Shown piece after piece: positions 1-7,311 of a DNA stretch of 27,595 nt. Below the pieces are notes generated by a model. The model was given only the letters and a program-made list of their open reading frames with translations. It ran no database searches and was not told the DNA's origin. This DNA is from Angelakisella sp. Lineage in GTDB: Bacteria; Bacillota; Clostridia; Oscillospirales; Ruminococcaceae. The DNA lies in assembly GCA_022795575.1 (NCBI GenBank), contig JAAWGY010000004.1, positions 1 to 27,595 of the forward strand, in the 5' to 3' direction. How positions within the stretch are numbered: the first letter of the stretch is position 1; each line of letters opens with the position of its first letter. A program made the translations under genes and the position numbers.

Positions 1-72
1 TTGGGTGACAGCCTCAATCTCAACGTGTGGTTGCTCGATGCTTGGTTGGGCGGCTGGCCCTGCTGGGGGACA

Positions 73-222
73 GGCTCCAGCGGCCTTGCGGGGGGAGCGA
101 ATTGGCCCGCTCCCTCCTTCCGGTTGGCCTGATAAGGTGCCTCCGGCGGATCTGATTCCCTGCGGGGGCTCCCCTCCCTACGGTCGGGTGGAGCCTCCGG
201 CGGATCCAATTCCCTGCGGGGG
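73..222. repeat. Degenerate direct repeats in a gene-free region
   Basis: Two copies of a 30-bp unit (139-168 and 193-222) begin GCCTCCGGCGGATC and end TTCCCTGCGGGGG. They differ at about two positions and are separated by 24 bp. A third, poorer match lies at 73-95. A small inverted repeat (GGGAGCG/CGCTCCC, 94-114) sits between them. The rest of 1-470 shows no credible gene: reading frames there lack ribosome binding sites and family-like sequence. These may be intergenic repeats that recur elsewhere in the genome, but the window alone cannot show that. Confidence 0.5.
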
Positions 223-469
223 GAAATCCCTCCGGCATTCGGGAAGAGTGGTGTGGGATGGCTCGCTGGTTTGTGGCTATGGTTGGTTGTGGGGATGGGC
301 TTTTTTGAACCGCCGGCTTAAAAGCCACCAGTCTGTCCCCTTCGGGCAGCAGCCTGCCGCGTCTTTCCCAGGCCCAGTCGGTATATTTTGCGCCTAAATC
401 CGGCATTTCCCAACCGTTTGTCAAAAATTTTCATATTTCCCACCGTCTGAAAATCTTTTTCGTTTCCTA

Positions 470-498
470 TTGACATACGCCTCAAAGTATTATACAAT
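470..498 (+). promoter_or_regulatory. Sigma-A type promoter for the sugar ABC operon
   Basis: A consensus -35 TTGACA (470-475) is followed after exactly 17 bp by TACAAT (493-498, five of six matches). It lies about 80 bp upstream of the binding-protein start and is the only strong promoter seen before the importer genes. Confidence 0.8.
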
Positions 499-575
499 TT
501 TAACAGTTTCATAACCATGAGAACCTGCGTATTTATGGAAACCAATTGTATCAGTTTAAGGAGGTAATGTCATCA

Positions 576-1955
576 ATGAAGATCAAGCGTATTCTTGCCA
601 TGTTCCTGGCGGCATTTATGATTGCCAGCCTGGCAGCCTGCGGCGGACAGCCTGCGCCCTCTACTCCTGGCTCTTCCACTCCCGCGCCTGCCCCCGCGCC
701 CACCGATCCCGGTTCTTCCACCCCCGAAACCCCCGCCGCCGGCGGTTCCATCACCCTGTGGACCTACCCCATCGGCAACTGGGGCCAGGAGGCCGAGGTT
801 AAGAAGCTCACCGACGCCTTTACCGCCGAGACCGGCATTGAGGTTAAGGTAGAGTACCTGGCCTACGCCGACGGCGACGATAAGGTCAACGCGGCCATCA
901 CCGGCAACAACGCCCCCGACCTGGTCATGGAGGGCCCCGAGCGCCTGGTTGCCAACTGGGGCGTCAACGGCCACATGGTGGACCTCTCCGACCTGCTGGA
1001 CGACACCGACAAGAAGGAGATCTACGAGTCCGTGCTGGGCTCCTGCACCGCTCCTGACGGCGCTGTCTACGAGTACCCCCTGGTTATGACTGCCCACTGC
1101 ATGGCGGTTAACCTGAACGCCTTTAAGGAAGCCGGCGCCGACCAGTACCTGAACCTGGAGACCCGCACCTGGACCACCGATGACTTCCTGAAGGCTGTGG
1201 ATGCTCTGTACGCCAAGTACGGCTCCACCGTGGGCGCTGTCTTCTGCAAGGGCCAGGGCGGCGACCAGGGCACCCGTGTTCTCGTCAACAACCTGTATGG
1301 CGGCACCTTTACCGACGCTGCCCACACCAAGTACACCTGGGATGACGAGAAGAACATCCAGGCGCTCCAGAAGCTGAAGGATACCCAGGGCATCGAGTTT
1401 GACGCTTCCCTGGAGGGCGGCGACGAAATCAAGCTCTTCTACCAGGGCATCCTGAAGATGGCCTTCTGCTGGAACATTGCCCAGCAGCTGAACCCCAACA
1501 TCGCCAACACCGGCGAGGGCCTGACCCAGAATGGCGAGGAGATCGCCTTCATGAGCTTCCCCTCCCCGGACGGCACCGCCAAGCTCAACGGCGGTATCTG
1601 GGGCTTCGGTATCTTCGATAACGGCGACGCTACCCGCATCGAGAACGCCAAGAAGTTCATCAAGTACATGGCCGATTCCGCCCACACCGTGGACGCTGTG
1701 AAGACCGCCAACTACTTCCCCGTCCGTACCACCGCCGAGGGCACCGACCTGACCACCGTTTGGGCCGACAACAAGACCATGAACGACTACCAGATCCTGA
1801 TGCCTTTCCTGGGCGACTACTATCAGGTCACTAAGGGCTGGGCCGGCGCCCGGACCGCTTGGTGGAATATGCTGCAGAAGGTAGGCGCTGGCGAGGACAT
1901 TAAGACCGTCGTCGCCGCCGGCGCTGCCGAGGCCAACGCTGCCGCTGCCGGCTAA
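576..1955 (+). CDS. Sugar ABC transporter substrate-binding lipoprotein (family 1)
   Basis: A 459-residue extracellular binding protein that would capture a sugar and deliver it to the two permeases downstream. The N-terminus has two lysines, a hydrophobic stretch and a lipobox ending LAAC, so Cys22 is the expected lipidation site. A Pro/Ser/Thr-rich tether (about residues 25-58) follows, then a domain opening with ITLWTYPIGNW that is typical of carbohydrate-binding proteins. Length fits the family. The start at 576 is chosen because AGGAGG ends 11 nt upstream and it gives a clean signal peptide; an in-frame ATG at 567 is too close to that site. The sugar cannot be read from sequence. A terminator hairpin follows the stop, so this protein is probably made in excess over the permeases. 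Confidence 0.93.
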   Translation: MKIKRILAMFLAAFMIASLAACGGQPAPSTPGSSTPAPAPAPTDPGSSTPETPAAGGSITLWTYPIGNWGQEAEVKKLTDAFTAETGIEVKVEYLAYADGDDKVNAAITGNNAPDLVMEGPERLVANWGVNGHMVDLSDLLDDTDKKEIYESVLGSCTAPDGAVYEYPLVMTAHCMAVNLNAFKEAGADQYLNLETRTWTTDDFLKAVDALYAKYGSTVGAVFCKGQGGDQGTRVLVNNLYGGTFTDAAHTKYTWDDEKNIQALQKLKDTQGIEFDASLEGGDEIKLFYQGILKMAFCWNIAQQLNPNIANTGEGLTQNGEEIAFMSFPSPDGTAKLNGGIWGFGIFDNGDATRIENAKKFIKYMADSAHTVDAVKTANYFPVRTTAEGTDLTTVWADNKTMNDYQILMPFLGDYYQVTKGWAGARTAWWNMLQKVGAGEDIKTVVAAGAAEANAAAAG

Positions 1956-2004
1956 GCACCCTGACCGCAACAACTGACATAATCAGCTGAAACGAAGGGT
2001 ATCG

Positions 2005-2047
2005 CGCACCCCTTCCCCGCATTGCGCGGGGAAGGGGTGCGTTTTTT
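2005..2047 (+). terminator. Strong hairpin terminator/attenuator between binding protein and permeases
   Basis: A perfect 16-bp stem (CGCACCCCTTCCCCGC at 2005-2020 with its complement at 2026-2041), a 5-nt loop and six Ts (2042-2047). It has every property of an intrinsic terminator. The permease genes start about 100 bp later with no obvious promoter between, so partial read-through is the simplest way to express them. It may also stabilise the 3' end of the binding-protein mRNA. Confidence 0.9.
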
Positions 2048-2144
2048 CCTGAACCGGACGGGAGGGCGCGTGACCTGCCCGGCAGCGCCGGGCCTGCGAC
2101 GCGGCTTTCTGGCCGGGACCTTCTCTTTGAAAGGGGCGATCGAT

Positions 2145-3056
2145 TTGGCAAACCAGAACACCCTGCGGAGCCGTGAGCTGATGATGCGGGAGGCCCGCAC
2201 CGCCTACCTCTTCCTGCTCCCCTGCCTGATCTTTTTTGTCGGCTTCGTTGTTTTCCCCATGTTCATCTGCATCTTTTACAGCCTTACCAACGCCAACATG
2301 AACGCCAAGGCGGCTACCGAGTTTATCGGCCTGCTGAACTTCCAGCAGCTCTTTAGCGACAAGACCTTCCTGGAGGCGCTGCGCAACACCTTTGTTATCG
2401 TGATTGTCAGTGTGCCCGCCGTCTGCGCCTTTTCGCTGTGGGTTTCCTCCGCTATCTACAAGCTGAGCGGCCCGGTGCTCTCCACCTTCCGGTGCATCTT
2501 CTACCTGCCGGTAGTCACCGGCTCGGTGGCCGTTACCGTGGTGTGGAAGTGGATGTACGACAACTACACCGGTATCCTGAACTATGTCCTGAAGGGCGCG
2601 GGGCTCATCGAAAAGAACATCAACTGGCTGGGGGACAGCAAGTACGCCCTGTGGTGTATTATCCTGATCCTCTTCACCACCTCGGTGGGGCAGCCCATTG
2701 TGCTGTATGTATCCGCCCTGGGCAACGTGGACGCCACCCAAATTGAGGCGGCCAAGGTGGACGGCGCCACCGATTTTGAGGTCTTCTGGCACGTCAAGTG
2801 GCCCCAAATGATGCCCACCACCCTGTACATACTGGTTATCACCACCATCAACTCCTTCCAGTGCTTCGCGCTGATCCAGCTGCTAACCAGCGGCGGCTCG
2901 GGGACCAACACGGTAATGTATTACATCTACTTTACCGCCTTTAAGCTCACCGAGCAGTTAGGCCACTTTGGCTACGCCAACGCCATGGGCGTGGTGCTTG
3001 CCATCTTTATCGGCATCCTGTCCGCCGTGCAGTTTAAGCTGGCGGAAGAAAAGTAA
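2145..3056 (+). CDS. Sugar ABC transporter permease, MalF/UgpA type
   Basis: A 303-residue inner-membrane permease forming half of the translocation channel. It has about six hydrophobic segments, beginning with one starting TAYLFLLPCLIFFVGFVVFP, and a cytoplasmic EAA loop (EAAKVDGATDFEVFWHVKWP) that docks to the ATPase. The frame is open upstream to 2022, but that extension runs through the terminator hairpin. The chosen start is TTG 2145, with an AAAGGGG site about 9 nt upstream; the exact start is moderately certain. It is followed 12 bp later by the second permease. No ATPase gene is present, so a shared MsmK-like ATPase encoded elsewhere is likely, as in many Gram-positive sugar importers. 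Confidence 0.92.
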   Translation: MANQNTLRSRELMMREARTAYLFLLPCLIFFVGFVVFPMFICIFYSLTNANMNAKAATEFIGLLNFQQLFSDKTFLEALRNTFVIVIVSVPAVCAFSLWVSSAIYKLSGPVLSTFRCIFYLPVVTGSVAVTVVWKWMYDNYTGILNYVLKGAGLIEKNINWLGDSKYALWCIILILFTTSVGQPIVLYVSALGNVDATQIEAAKVDGATDFEVFWHVKWPQMMPTTLYILVITTINSFQCFALIQLLTSGGSGTNTVMYYIYFTAFKLTEQLGHFGYANAMGVVLAIFIGILSAVQFKLAEEK

Positions 3057-3068
3057 GGGGGTGGGGAA

Positions 3069-4001
3069 ATGAATCAATCCAAGCTACAGAAAAAGGGCGC
3101 GTACGGCATCCTTTCCATCGTCATCCTGGTGATCCTGGCCTTCCTCTTTATATTCCCCCTCTACTGGATCGTCACCGGCGCCTTTAAGATTGCCAAGGAG
3201 TACAACGCGGTGCAGCCGGTTTGGTTCCCCTCGGTGTTTACCCTGGATAACTTTACCCGGCTGTTTGCCCGCCGCACCGCTCCCCTGTGGGAGCTGGCGA
3301 TCCCCTTTAGCGCCATGTTTACCGCCGACAAGACCCCGATCATGATTTCGGTGGGGCCCACCGCCCCTGCCGCCATCCGGTGGCTGCTGAACACGGTGTT
3401 TATGGCGGTAATGGCTATGGTGCTCACCTGCATCACCGCGTCGATGGCGGGCTACGCCCTGGCCAAGAAGCGCTTCCCGGGCCGGGTCCTCCTCTTCTCC
3501 CTCATCGTCTGCGCCATGGCCCTGCCCAAGCAGGTTATCCTCATCCCCCTGATCAAGGAAATCTCCGCGCTGGGGCTGTGGGACAACATTTGGGCGGTAA
3601 TCTTCCCCACGGTGGGCTGGCCCTTCGGCGTCTTCCTGATGAAGCAGTTTTCCGAGGGCATCCCCGGGGAGATTCTGGAGGCGGCCCGCATCGACGGCGC
3701 CAGCGAGTGGCGGACCTTTACCACCATTGTGGTGGATCTGGTAAAGCCGGGCATCGGGGCGCTGGCCATCTTCACCTTCATCAACTCCTGGAACGACTAC
3801 TTCCTACAGCTGATCATGCTGGGGAGCGGCAACAACTACACCATCTCCCTGGGCATCGCCACCCTTCAGGCGGAGACCTCCATTGACGTGGGCATCCTGA
3901 TGGCGGGGGCGACGCTGGCAGCCATCCCCATCATCGCCATCTTCCTGGCCTTCCAGAAATACTTCACCCAGGGCATCACCATGGGAGCTGTCAAAGGCTA
4001 A
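3069..4001 (+). CDS. Sugar ABC transporter permease, MalG/UgpE type
   Basis: A 310-residue inner-membrane permease, partner of the preceding MalF-type protein. It opens with a short cytoplasmic tail and a first membrane segment ending FPLYWIVTGAFK, typical of this family. It carries the EAA docking loop EAARIDGASEWRTF and ends with the usual ITMGAVKG. A long insert between the first two membrane segments (about residues 50-100) would be extracellular. The ATG has a purine-rich site (TAAGGGGGTGGGG) just upstream, and the short spacing to the previous gene indicates one transcript. Confidence 0.93.
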   Translation: MNQSKLQKKGAYGILSIVILVILAFLFIFPLYWIVTGAFKIAKEYNAVQPVWFPSVFTLDNFTRLFARRTAPLWELAIPFSAMFTADKTPIMISVGPTAPAAIRWLLNTVFMAVMAMVLTCITASMAGYALAKKRFPGRVLLFSLIVCAMALPKQVILIPLIKEISALGLWDNIWAVIFPTVGWPFGVFLMKQFSEGIPGEILEAARIDGASEWRTFTTIVVDLVKPGIGALAIFTFINSWNDYFLQLIMLGSGNNYTISLGIATLQAETSIDVGILMAGATLAAIPIIAIFLAFQKYFTQGITMGAVKG

Positions 4002-4036
4002 GCGGGCGGGGGAGCCCCCGCCGGCACTCCCTGCCC

Positions 4037-4104
4037 GGCCCCCTTTGGGGGCCTTACCTTGCAGGGGGATCTTAGGCAGTGCCTGGAGTCCTAAGTTTCG
4101 TTTT
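4037..4104 (+). terminator. Candidate terminators after the importer genes
   Basis: Two inverted repeats follow the second permease. The first is GGCCCCC-TTT-GGGGGCC (4037-4053), with only a weak T-rich tail. The second is CTTAGG/CCTAAG (4071-4076 and 4090-4095), followed by TTTCGTTTT. A further GC hairpin (4005-4022) lacks a T tract. Together they plausibly end the importer transcript before the TraX-family gene, though none is as strong as the hairpin at 2005. Confidence 0.45.
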
Positions 4105-4206
4105 GAAGCTGTTAGCCTTGTAGCTTCGTTGTTATGGATGAAGGACTGTGTGCCGGAAGGTGCCATGCTGTCCTTGAGAGCAACGACGGAAGGAAGGGCT
4201 TTCCCT

Positions 4207-4953
4207 ATGAGAAACGGTTTGCTTAGCAGCTTTGGGCTGAAACGGGTGGCGGTGGCCAGTATGGTCATCGACCACATCGGCAGCTTTTTGATCCGGGCGC
4301 TGATGGATCCCTACCGGGTGGACGGGAGGCTGGTGGTGAACCAGGATTCCCCCGCCGCCCTGCGGCAGCTGATGATCGGGCGGGAGCTCTGCGATATCCT
4401 GGGGGCTGTTGCCTTCCCCATCTTTTGCTTTTTGGTGGTGGAGGGGTTCCTCCACACCCGGGACCGGCTGCGGTACGGGCGGCAGATGCTCTGGTTCGCC
4501 CTTCTCTCCGAGATACCCTACAATCTGGCCCATTACCAGAGCGCTGTTTCCCTGCGGCTACAGAACGTGATGTTTACCCTGGCCTGCGCCATCCTTACCC
4601 TGTTGCTCATCAGCAAAACGGAGGAGCGGTGGAGGGAGCAGAAGGCGGTCCGCTGGGCAATGACGGCGGCTTCTATCGCTGCCGGTATGGCGATGGCTTA
4701 CATCATCCGGGGGGAGTATGTCTTTATGGGGCCGCTGGCGGCGGCGCTGGTGTATCTCCTCCGGAACAAGGGGAGGCTTCGGATTGCGGGGCTGGCTCCG
4801 CTGCTGGTGGTCTCCCCCTGGACGGCGCTGGCGGTTCCCTTCCTGCTCCTCTACAACGGGGAGCGGGGGAGGGGGAGCAAGTGGTTTTTCTACCTGTTCT
4901 ACCCGGCTCACTTTCTCGTGTTTGCCGCGCTGGCGATGGTCATCGGCGGGTAA
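4207..4953 (+). CDS. TraX family membrane protein
   Basis: A 248-residue polytopic membrane protein whose N-terminus (LKRVAVASMVIDHIGSFLI) and following EIPYNLAHY region are characteristic of the TraX family. TraX is known from F-plasmid pilin N-acetylation; chromosomal Firmicute relatives are assumed to be membrane acyltransferases of unknown substrate. I count roughly seven to eight hydrophobic segments. The frame is open upstream, but the start at ATG 4207 is preferred because AAGGAAGGG lies upstream and family homology begins there. Nothing suggests a conjugative element nearby, so a pilin role is unlikely. The next gene encodes an SGNH hydrolase, which might act on the same ester-linked group, but that is inference. 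Confidence 0.85.
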   Translation: MRNGLLSSFGLKRVAVASMVIDHIGSFLIRALMDPYRVDGRLVVNQDSPAALRQLMIGRELCDILGAVAFPIFCFLVVEGFLHTRDRLRYGRQMLWFALLSEIPYNLAHYQSAVSLRLQNVMFTLACAILTLLLISKTEERWREQKAVRWAMTAASIAAGMAMAYIIRGEYVFMGPLAAALVYLLRNKGRLRIAGLAPLLVVSPWTALAVPFLLLYNGERGRGSKWFFYLFYPAHFLVFAALAMVIGG

Positions 4954-4983
4954 TTTTTCCATCCAATCCAAAGGATCAAAAAG

Positions 4984-5021
4984 ACACAGGACTGGTCCCG
5001 CTGGGCTTGTCCTGTGTTTTT
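4984..5021 (+). terminator. Intrinsic terminator upstream of the SGNH hydrolase gene
   Basis: A perfect 9-bp stem (ACACAGGAC 4984-4992, GTCCTGTGT 5009-5017) with a 16-nt loop and a run of Ts (5017-5021), preceded by As on the other side. It ends the TraX-family transcript and stops only about 20 nt before the hydrolase ATG, so the hydrolase gene seems to depend on read-through or on an unrecognised promoter inside this interval. Confidence 0.75.
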
Positions 5022-5042
5022 CCGAAAGAAAGAAGGAGCAAC

Positions 5043-5696
5043 ATGAAAAAGCATATTGTCTGCATTGGAGATTCCAACACCCATGGCTACTGCGCGGATC
5101 CGTCGGATTGCGCCGACGGGGGAATCCGGTTTAACGAGGAGGAGCGGTGGACCTGCCGGTTGCAGGCGGCGCTGGGCTCGGATTATCTGGTGACGGAGGA
5201 GGGGCTCAGCGGCCGGACCACGGTATTCCCGGATCCTCTCCACGAGAGCATGGACGCCCTGGGGTGCATCTATGCGCTGCTGAAGAGCCACGAGGTGGTG
5301 GACCTGTTGGTGATTATGCTGGGGACCAACGACGTTAAGGAACGGTTTGGGGCCAATGCCTCTTGTATTGCCATCGGGATGGAGCGGCTGGTACGGAAGG
5401 CGCAGAGTGTGGACTGCTGGGGGGGAAAGGCGGCCAACATCCTGATTGTATGCCCGCCGGTGATTTTATCGGAGATGGAGATGGCGCCCTGCGGGGTGCC
5501 GATGGGCAAGGGATGCGTTGAAAAGTCCCGGGAGCTACCGAGGTACCTGGAGGCTACGGCGAAGCTGGTGGGGGCCCACTATGTTGACGCGGCGGGGTGT
5601 GAGTTTAACAGGGTGGACGGGATGCACCTGACACGGCGGGGCCATGCCCAGCTGGCGGAGTTGGTTGGGGGGCTGGTGCCGACGCTATTGGGGTAA
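5043..5696 (+). CDS. SGNH/GDSL-type hydrolase (esterase/lipase family)
   Basis: A 217-residue cytoplasmic hydrolase; no signal peptide is seen. The block I nucleophile motif is GDSNTHG (Ser10), block III is GTND, and the block V catalytic pair is in DGMHLT (Asp and His). These define the SGNH fold, whose members cleave esters of acyl or acetyl groups. The sequence resembles arylesterase-like bacterial SGNH proteins rather than secreted lipases. The ATG at 5043 has AAGAAGGAG upstream. The natural substrate is unknown; the neighbouring sugar importer and TraX-like putative acyltransferase make a deacetylase of an imported or envelope sugar conceivable. Confidence 0.9.
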   Translation: MKKHIVCIGDSNTHGYCADPSDCADGGIRFNEEERWTCRLQAALGSDYLVTEEGLSGRTTVFPDPLHESMDALGCIYALLKSHEVVDLLVIMLGTNDVKERFGANASCIAIGMERLVRKAQSVDCWGGKAANILIVCPPVILSEMEMAPCGVPMGKGCVEKSRELPRYLEATAKLVGAHYVDAAGCEFNRVDGMHLTRRGHAQLAELVGGLVPTLLG

Positions 5697-5710
5697 GGGG
5701 GCAGCCTGTC

Positions 5711-7081
5711 CTACAAGCTAATCCACCCCAGCACATTGGCCACCGAGCTGATCAGAATAACCGCAATACAAGCCGGAGCCAGATACCGGAGAAAAAACCG
5801 GTACATCCCCTTGCGCCGAAACTCCGACGACAGCTCTACCTCCGCGGCAACCCGTTCCACCCCCACCCGCCGCAGAATCAGGAAGCAGGTAGCCAGCGCA
5901 GCAACCGGCATCATCACCGAGTTGGTCAGAAAGTCAAAGAAATCCAACAGCGCCATCCCAAAGATCTGCACAAAGTCCAGCACCCCGTAGCCCAAACAAG
6001 CCAAGCTGCCAAAAATCAACTGTACCCCCGCCATCACAACACAGCAAACCCGGCGGCTCCACCCCAGCTCGTCCTGTAGCGTAGAAACACTGGTCTCCAT
6101 CAAAGAAATCGCACTGGTCAGCGCCGCAAAGAAGAACATCAGGAAAAAGGCAATCCCAACCGCCTGCCCCATCCCCATGTCGGCAAAGATCTTCGGCAAC
6201 GTCACAAAGGTAAGGGAAGGCCCCGCCTTCAGTGCCTCCAAATCCCCGCCTGAGTAGGCAAACACCGCCGGGATAATCATCATCCCCCCCAGCATAGCCA
6301 CCCCTGTGTCAAAAAGCTCCACCTGCCCCGTGGATTTTTCGATGTCCATATCCTTGCCAATGTAGGAGCCGTAGGTGTACAGCACCCCCATGGCGATGGA
6401 AAGGGAGTAGAACATCTGCCCCATGGCAGCAACCACCGTCATCCAGGAGAAGTTGGCAAAGTTGGGGATCAGGAAATACCGCACCCCCGCCAGCGCCCCC
6501 GGGCGGGTGACAGAATAACCGGTGACAAAGACCGCCAGCAGAATCAGCGCAGGCATCATCACCTTGGAAACCCGCTCCACCCCCTGCCGTACCCCGGCCA
6601 GAATCACCAGCAGCACCGCCGCAGAAAAGAGCAAAAACCACCCCTCGGCCCCGGCGGAGGAGGAGATGAAGCCGGTAAAGTAGCTGTCACCGGCCAGCCG
6701 GCCAACATCCCCCCGCAGGTACTCCACCAGGTATTTGAGGACCCAGCCCCCAATGGCGGAGTAGTAGGGTACGATCAGCATCGGCACCACAGCGTTGACC
6801 CAGCCCCCAAAGCGGAGAGCCCCGCTTTGCCCAAACGCCCGGAAAGCGCCCACCGGGCTTTTGCCGGTCATCCGGCCCAGGGCGGTTTCGGAAACGATGA
6901 GGACATACCCCAGGGTGACGGTAAGGAGCAGGTAAACCAGCAGGAACATCCCGCCGCCGTGTTTTGCCGCCAGATAGGGGAAGCGCCAGATGTTCCCCAG
7001 CCCCACTGCCGAGCCCGCCACCGAAAGGACGTACCCCAACCGGCTGGAAAACCGCCCCCGGGGGTGTGAATGCTGCTTCAT
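5711..7081 (-). CDS. Neurotransmitter:sodium symporter (NSS/SNF) family transporter
   Basis: A 456-residue secondary transporter of the LeuT-fold NSS family, expected to import an amino acid or related compound with sodium. The first membrane helix carries the hallmark SAVGLGNIWRFPYLAAKHGG, including the unwound substrate/sodium-binding segment. About eleven to twelve hydrophobic helices follow, the usual number for bacterial members, with the conserved FFAALTSAISLMETSVS region in the second half. The ATG at 7081 has GGAGAG just upstream. Its 3' end lies only 14 bp from the end of the convergent hydrolase gene. The long leader upstream may control it. The substrate cannot be assigned. Confidence 0.95.
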   Translation of the reverse strand: MKQHSHPRGRFSSRLGYVLSVAGSAVGLGNIWRFPYLAAKHGGGMFLLVYLLLTVTLGYVLIVSETALGRMTGKSPVGAFRAFGQSGALRFGGWVNAVVPMLIVPYYSAIGGWVLKYLVEYLRGDVGRLAGDSYFTGFISSSAGAEGWFLLFSAAVLLVILAGVRQGVERVSKVMMPALILLAVFVTGYSVTRPGALAGVRYFLIPNFANFSWMTVVAAMGQMFYSLSIAMGVLYTYGSYIGKDMDIEKSTGQVELFDTGVAMLGGMMIIPAVFAYSGGDLEALKAGPSLTFVTLPKIFADMGMGQAVGIAFFLMFFFAALTSAISLMETSVSTLQDELGWSRRVCCVVMAGVQLIFGSLACLGYGVLDFVQIFGMALLDFFDFLTNSVMMPVAALATCFLILRRVGVERVAAEVELSSEFRRKGMYRFFLRYLAPACIAVILISSVANVLGWISL

Positions 7082-7222
7082 TATGCCTTCTCTCCTTTGT
7101 TCCCGTTCCGGTTTGGCGGACGGGGAATGACTTTAAGCGCCTGTATTCATCGCCGGATAATGCAGGCAGGACAGAAAAAGCCCTGGCCTGACTGCGTCAG
7201 AAGACTGTGAATACAGGTTCTA
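7082..7222 (-). promoter_or_regulatory. Structured 5' leader of the symporter gene, possible riboswitch-like element
   Basis: In minus-strand RNA the segment 7217-7140 is closed by a perfect 10-bp helix (CCTGTATTCA with TGAATACAGG). Inside are two mutually overlapping hairpins: CTGAC-GCA-GTCAG (7188-7200), and AGGCCAGG/CCTGCCT with one bulge (7164-7189). A third imperfect hairpin (7100-7127) ends just before the ribosome binding site. Closing helix, alternative inner hairpins and a hairpin at the start site are what a cis-regulatory RNA would look like. I do not recognise glycine, lysine, T-box, SAM or other common riboswitch signatures. Confidence 0.4.
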
Positions 7223-7251
7223 AGTATACCATAGGGCCGGAGAAGGCGCAA
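7223..7251 (-). promoter_or_regulatory. Candidate promoter of the symporter gene
   Basis: On the minus strand a -10 TATACT (7228-7223) lies 17 bp from a poor -35 TTGCGC (7251-7246). The predicted start near 7215 would begin the transcript at the edge of the structured leader, which supports the assignment. Confidence 0.5.
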
Positions 7252-7264
7252 TGTAAAATCAGAG

Positions 7265-7292
7265 AAGGCGGGCGGGATGGCTCGCCCGCCTT
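7265..7292 (-). terminator. Hairpin after the module 1 permease gene
   Basis: A perfect 10-bp stem (AAGGCGGGCG 7265-7274, CGCCCGCCTT 7283-7292) with an 8-nt loop lies about 20 nt past the stop of the permease gene. On the minus strand it is followed by TCTCTGATTTT, a modest T-rich tail. It likely ends the ATPase-permease transcript just before the symporter promoter. Confidence 0.6.
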
Positions 7293-7311
7293 CCCCAAAA
7301 GGGCAGTCCCC

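Noticed and set aside
139..222. CRISPR-like pair of 30-bp repeats with a 24-bp spacer
   Set aside because: Only two repeats, not identical to each other, a short spacer and no cas genes in the window.
20..424. Open reading frames on both strands in the first 500 bases
   Set aside because: They lack ribosome binding sites and family-like sequence, and cover the direct repeats; they look like chance frames in GC-rich DNA.
444..462. Catabolite-repression (cre) like sequence upstream of the sugar operon
   Set aside because: The TGAAAA...TTTTTC stretch lacks the central CG of the cre consensus.
573..1973. Long minus-strand frame opposite the binding-protein gene (466 codons)
   Set aside because: It mirrors the codon structure of a clear lipoprotein gene, has a low-complexity Gly/Val-rich product and no ribosome binding site.
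7164..7189. Intrinsic terminator/attenuator inside the symporter leader because of its TTTTT run
   Set aside because: The T run falls in the hairpin loop rather than after a stem, so transcriptional attenuation is not directly supported.
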